From contig JAQGPC010000295.1 in assembly GCA_028293285.1 (NCBI GenBank), positions 1 to 64,000 of the forward strand: a stretch of 64,000 nucleotides of DNA, given 5' to 3'. Origin of the DNA: Pedosphaera sp. (lineage in GTDB: Bacteria > Verrucomicrobiota > Verrucomicrobiia > Limisphaerales > Pedosphaeraceae). This document shows, piece by piece, positions 61,184-64,000 of the stretch. The position numbers and the translations under genes were made by a program. The notes beneath the pieces were generated by a model. The model made no database searches. It was not told where the DNA came from and saw only the letters and a program-made list of their open reading frames with translations. How positions within the stretch are numbered: position 1 is the stretch's first letter; each line of letters starts with the position of its first letter.

Positions 61184-61546
61184 ATGAAGATGGAATTGAG
61201 AAAGACGTTTCAGTTTGAAGCGGCGCATTTGCTGCCGAATTTGCCGAAGGCGCACAAGTGCCGCCGACTGCACGGTCACAGTTTCAAGGCGGAGGTAGTG
61301 GTGAGCGGCGAATGCGATCCCAAGCTGGGCTGGGTGATGGATTATGCGGATATTTCGAAAGCATTCAAACCGCTCTGGGAAAAACTGGATCATTATTATT
61401 TAAATGAGATTCCCGGTCTGGAAAATCCAACGAGCGAAAATGTGGCGGCGTGGATCTGGAAAAAATTAAAACCAAAGCTGCCGCAATTAACGGAAGTGAT
61501 TGTAGCGGAGACATGTGCCGCGCGATGTGTTTATCGCGGGGAATGA
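61184..61546 (+). CDS. queD: 6-carboxytetrahydropterin synthase family (QueD/PTPS)
   Basis: The 120-residue protein has the zinc ligands His15 (FEAAHLL), His30 and His32 (CRRLHGHSF), with the catalytic Cys26 in the same motif, and LDHYYLN. It would make 6-carboxytetrahydropterin from dihydroneopterin triphosphate in the route to preQ0 and queuosine. It starts 54 bp after LuxC; this gap holds a short copy of the GGAAGACGG/GTCAGAAGACGG-type sequence also seen in the mosaic repeat. Membership of the LuxE operon is possible but unproven. The queD assignment over other PTPS types is from length and motif spacing. Confidence 0.87.
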   Translation: MKMELRKTFQFEAAHLLPNLPKAHKCRRLHGHSFKAEVVVSGECDPKLGWVMDYADISKAFKPLWEKLDHYYLNEIPGLENPTSENVAAWIWKKLKPKLPQLTEVIVAETCAARCVYRGE

Positions 61547-62251
61547 AAAGAAGTCCAGACGCAATGCCTGCAGGAAGGCTGTAAACACTGCTTATTTTCG
61601 GATGTAATAAGTTCGTCGGATATTTTTTTCGAACGCACGCAATATGGCAGTGTCTCTGTTACGAATGCTAAAACGTCCCATATCCATACAACGTTGTGTC
61701 CCGTTGCGCGACCGTGCCAAGCTTCATTTTTTTGAAGGAAATTGTGAACGGTGCGCGGTAAACTTCGGGTCGTTCATCCTTCAAGAATTTCAGAAGTCTT
61801 CAAAGTAACCTTTTCGTTGCCTGCAAGTTAAGTCGTGTTGCAGTCATGCAAGTCAGTCAGAAAAAATCTCAACAGAGTATCGGCCCTGGAATTTTTCCAG
61901 TGCGCATAAAAATGTGTAAGCGAAAAAGTTTACGCATTGCATCCCGCTTCCTTGCAACGAGCAGCACGGCAAAATGCAATTGCGCAGAAGCCTGGCAAGG
62001 CAAAATGCCCGTCTTAAGCGGTTCCGAAGCTTGGTCGAATCGCACCGTAATTCCATAAGCCAATCGGCATCATGGGATTATAGAAACGCAGAATCGTTGG
62101 CACGACATCTGCAACTCGACCCTCAATCAGAATAAAAATTTTAGGGGTCCCTGGAAAACACAATTTATGCGGCAGTAAGCGCATAGAAAACGGACAAACG
62201 GATCACAGATCAAGGGTCACACCTTGAAAAACACGAAAGAAAAAAATACGC
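61547..62251. other. Gene-free interval
   Basis: About 700 bp without a supported gene. The longest frames (about 65-70 codons) have no ribosome site, domain or codon pattern. It should hold the promoter of the secreted protein that follows, but no clear hexamers were found. No mosaic-repeat blocks were recognised here. Confidence 0.45.
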
Positions 62252-64000
62252 ATGAGTTCTACAACCCTTCTGATTCAGTCGTTTTGTTTCGGAATGTTCC
62301 GCCCGGGTAAGCGGCGGATGACGGAGAAGCGAACATCCAATGGCCTGCTTTTTAAAACATCATTATTGATTTTTTTGAGTTGGGGAATTTCGTCAGCAGT
62401 TCACGCGACCGAGTATTACGTCACACCCACGGGAACGGCAGCCGGAAACGGCAGTAGCGCGAATCCCTGGGATTTGCAGACGGCGCTCAATCAACCAGCG
62501 AGCGTCAAGCCGGGGGACACGATCTGGGTGCGGGGCGGGGTGCATCGTCTATCCAACCGGCCGACCAAATTTGTAAGCCGGCTTTCCGGCGCTTCGGGTT
62601 TGCCGATCACGGTTCGCGCCTATCCGGGCGAACGGGCCACAATTGATGGAAATCTGCAGCAGACCGTTGGTGGCTGGGTGACGTACTGGGGATTGGAAGT
62701 CATGGATTCCCAGCAATTCGGTGCTGGCATCACGCCCACGCGCACCACCTCACAGAGCGGCCCGTGGCCGACCACCTGGTGGGCGACTTATGACGGCAAG
62801 CAGCAGGATTTCTGCGTTAGCGGGGTTGATATGCAAGCGCCCAACTGCAAATTGATCAACATGGTCATCCATGACAATGTCGGTGGTGGCCTGGGTGTGA
62901 ATGCGGCGGCGGGCAATATGGAAATGTACGGCACGCTTTCCTATTACAATGGCTGGCAAAGTACGGCCGATCGCGGTCACGGCCATGGCATCTACGGGCA
63001 GAATGCGGCCCCTACGACCAAGCGTATCCTTGATTGTTTGGTCTTTGATAACTTTGCAATCGGCATGCAGGCAACCGGCGCGGGACCCAATCCGGTCGCG
63101 GACAACTTTGACGTCGAAGGCAGTGCCTTCTTCCTCAATGGCGCATTGGCGCTTTCACATCAGAACAACCTGCTCATTGGCGCATTTCAAGGCCAGGCCC
63201 AAAATCCGATTGTGCGAACCAATTTCATTTATGACACGATGGGGAGCAGCTCGGACTTCTTTCTGGGTTATGATGGCGGTTCAATGAATGCCATTTGCCA
63301 GGGCAATTATTTCCAAACGAGCGCCATGTTCGGTGGAAACGTCAATATGACGTTGTCTGGAAATACGTTTGTGAGCGGCACCATTGGCATCACCCAAAGC
63401 AGTTATCCCAACAATAATTATCTGACCACCAAGCCGACCCAAAATGTGGTGGCGGTGCGGCCCAACAAGTATGAGCCGGGCCGGGCGAACATCGTCATCT
63501 ACAACTGGCAGAAGCTTAACGCGGTGGCAGTGGATGTGAGCAATGTATTGCCCACGGGCACGGCTTATGAAGTGCGCAATGCCCAGGATTTCTATGGGAT
63601 TCCGGTGACCACGGGCACTTATAATGGTGGGACGATCAGTGTGCCGATGACAGGCTTTACGGTAGCGAAGCCGGTGGGCATCGGTGCGCCGCCAACTTCC
63701 GGGCCGGACTTTGCCGCGTTAGTTCTATTGCCAACAACCTCGGTGACCCCTCCGAGCAATACTGCACCGACGGTTTCGAGTATTCCCAATCAAACTGTCA
63801 ATGCCGGGACGCCCACAGCGGCCATTGGCTTCACAGTAAGTGATGCCCAAACTGCGGCAGGCAGCCTGACCGTATCGGGCAGTTCATCCAACCCAACGCT
63901 GGTGCCCAATGCGAACATTGTGTTCGGCGGCAGTGGTTCAAGCCGCACGGTGACGGTGACTCCGGCAGCCAATCAATCGGGCACGGCGACTATTACTGTG
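62252..64000 (+). CDS. Secreted beta-helix protein with Ig-like domains, 3' end outside the window
   Basis: The frame opens at ATG 62252 and runs 583 codons to the window edge without a stop. A second in-frame ATG at 62318 (MTEKRTSNGLLF) places the signal peptide (TSLLIFLSWGISSAVHA) closer to the N-terminus and may be the true start. The mature protein starts TEYYVTPTGTAAGNG, and a right-handed parallel beta-helix of pectate-lyase type follows (IWVRGGVHRLSNRPTKF, LINMVIHDNVGGGLGVN, GNYFQTSAMFGGNVNMTLSG). From about residue 505 an Ig-like/cadherin-like domain begins (SIPNQTVNAGTPTAAIGF). It is probably a surface or secreted polysaccharide-active or adhesive protein. Confidence 0.85.
   Translation, partial: MSSTTLLIQSFCFGMFRPGKRRMTEKRTSNGLLFKTSLLIFLSWGISSAVHATEYYVTPTGTAAGNGSSANPWDLQTALNQPASVKPGDTIWVRGGVHRLSNRPTKFVSRLSGASGLPITVRAYPGERATIDGNLQQTVGGWVTYWGLEVMDSQQFGAGITPTRTTSQSGPWPTTWWATYDGKQQDFCVSGVDMQAPNCKLINMVIHDNVGGGLGVNAAAGNMEMYGTLSYYNGWQSTADRGHGHGIYGQNAAPTTKRILDCLVFDNFAIGMQATGAGPNPVADNFDVEGSAFFLNGALALSHQNNLLIGAFQGQAQNPIVRTNFIYDTMGSSSDFFLGYDGGSMNAICQGNYFQTSAMFGGNVNMTLSGNTFVSGTIGITQSSYPNNNYLTTKPTQNVVAVRPNKYEPGRANIVIYNWQKLNAVAVDVSNVLPTGTAYEVRNAQDFYGIPVTTGTYNGGTISVPMTGFTVAKPVGIGAPPTSGPDFAALVLLPTTSVTPPSNTAPTVSSIPNQTVNAGTPTAAIGFTVSDAQTAAGSLTVSGSSSNPTLVPNANIVFGGSGSSRTVTVTPAANQSGTATITV

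Noticed and set aside
61846-62058. 70-codon plus-strand frame in the long gap
   Set aside because: Random-looking composition and no ribosome site; similar-sized frames occur on the other strand in the same place.

Overview
The window looks like a chromosomal segment of a Verrucomicrobium, most like the Pedosphaera-type (subdivision 3) lineage. This is inferred from gene content, not from a marker gene. The clues are a PEP-CTERM protein, two short pseudopilin-like proteins with the [18 protein letters not shown] leader, a DUF1501 protein, a large B12-dependent ribonucleotide reductase, a CBS/DRTGG Mn-pyrophosphatase, and gene-free tracts filled with mosaic repeats. Coding is moderately GC-rich on both strands; no rRNA, CRISPR array or prophage was seen.

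Layout. 1-1.6 kb: the edge of an IS5-like transposase, six exact 21-bp-spaced repeats, a consensus-like promoter and a mosaic repeat element (copy A). 1.6-10.8 kb: a PEP-CTERM protein, then an ABC exporter set (a large membrane-anchored extracytoplasmic protein, one ATPase, three paralogous permeases). 10.9-13.3 kb: tRNA-Ser(GCT), a coiled-coil protein, a lipoprotein and two very small membrane proteins. 13.3-23.1 kb: housekeeping genes (LmbE-type deacetylase, phosphohexomutase, an isolated nuoA, DUF72, family 4 uracil-DNA glycosylase, MsbA-like exporter, HD hydrolase, UvrD-like helicase). 23.2-26.2 kb: signalling (response regulator, GAF-SpoIIE phosphatase, STAS protein). 26.3-29.5 kb: holA, a bifunctional-nuclease-family protein and DUF1501. 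29.6-30.2 kb: copy B of the mosaic element, inverted. 30.4-36.4 kb: HEPN-like protein, pseudopilin, methyltransferase, CvfB-like protein, cupin and pyrophosphatase. 36.6-41.5 kb: nrdJ and der. 41.6-46.7 kb: YdjM-like protein, anchored cupredoxin-like protein, uronate isomerase-like protein, a degenerate IS1-like element with two passenger ORFs, and a TPR protein. 47-56.2 kb: polyprenol-phosphate glycosyltransferase, small membrane and lipoproteins, FMN reductase, TIM-barrel epimerase, Gfo/Idh/MocA oxidoreductase, peroxiredoxin, pseudopilin, NlpC/P60 hydrolase and a beta-propeller/phosphoesterase. 56.7-61.5 kb: a very tight operon LuxE - L,D-transpeptidase-like - MFS - LuxC, followed by QueD. 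62.3 kb to the edge: the start of a secreted beta-helix protein.

The best candidates for something undescribed are: (1) the promoter-headed mosaic repeat present twice in opposite orientation; (2) the LuxE/LuxC acyl-reductase operon without luciferase, wrapped around a wall-active enzyme and a transporter; (3) the IS1-like element with two translationally coupled passenger ORFs, sitting 49 bp upstream of a catabolic gene; (4) a twin 8-nt-loop palindrome present at 33.6 and 56.4 kb. Starts were moved from the longest reading frame where a Shine-Dalgarno site, signal peptide or paralogue alignment favoured an internal codon; these are stated per gene.
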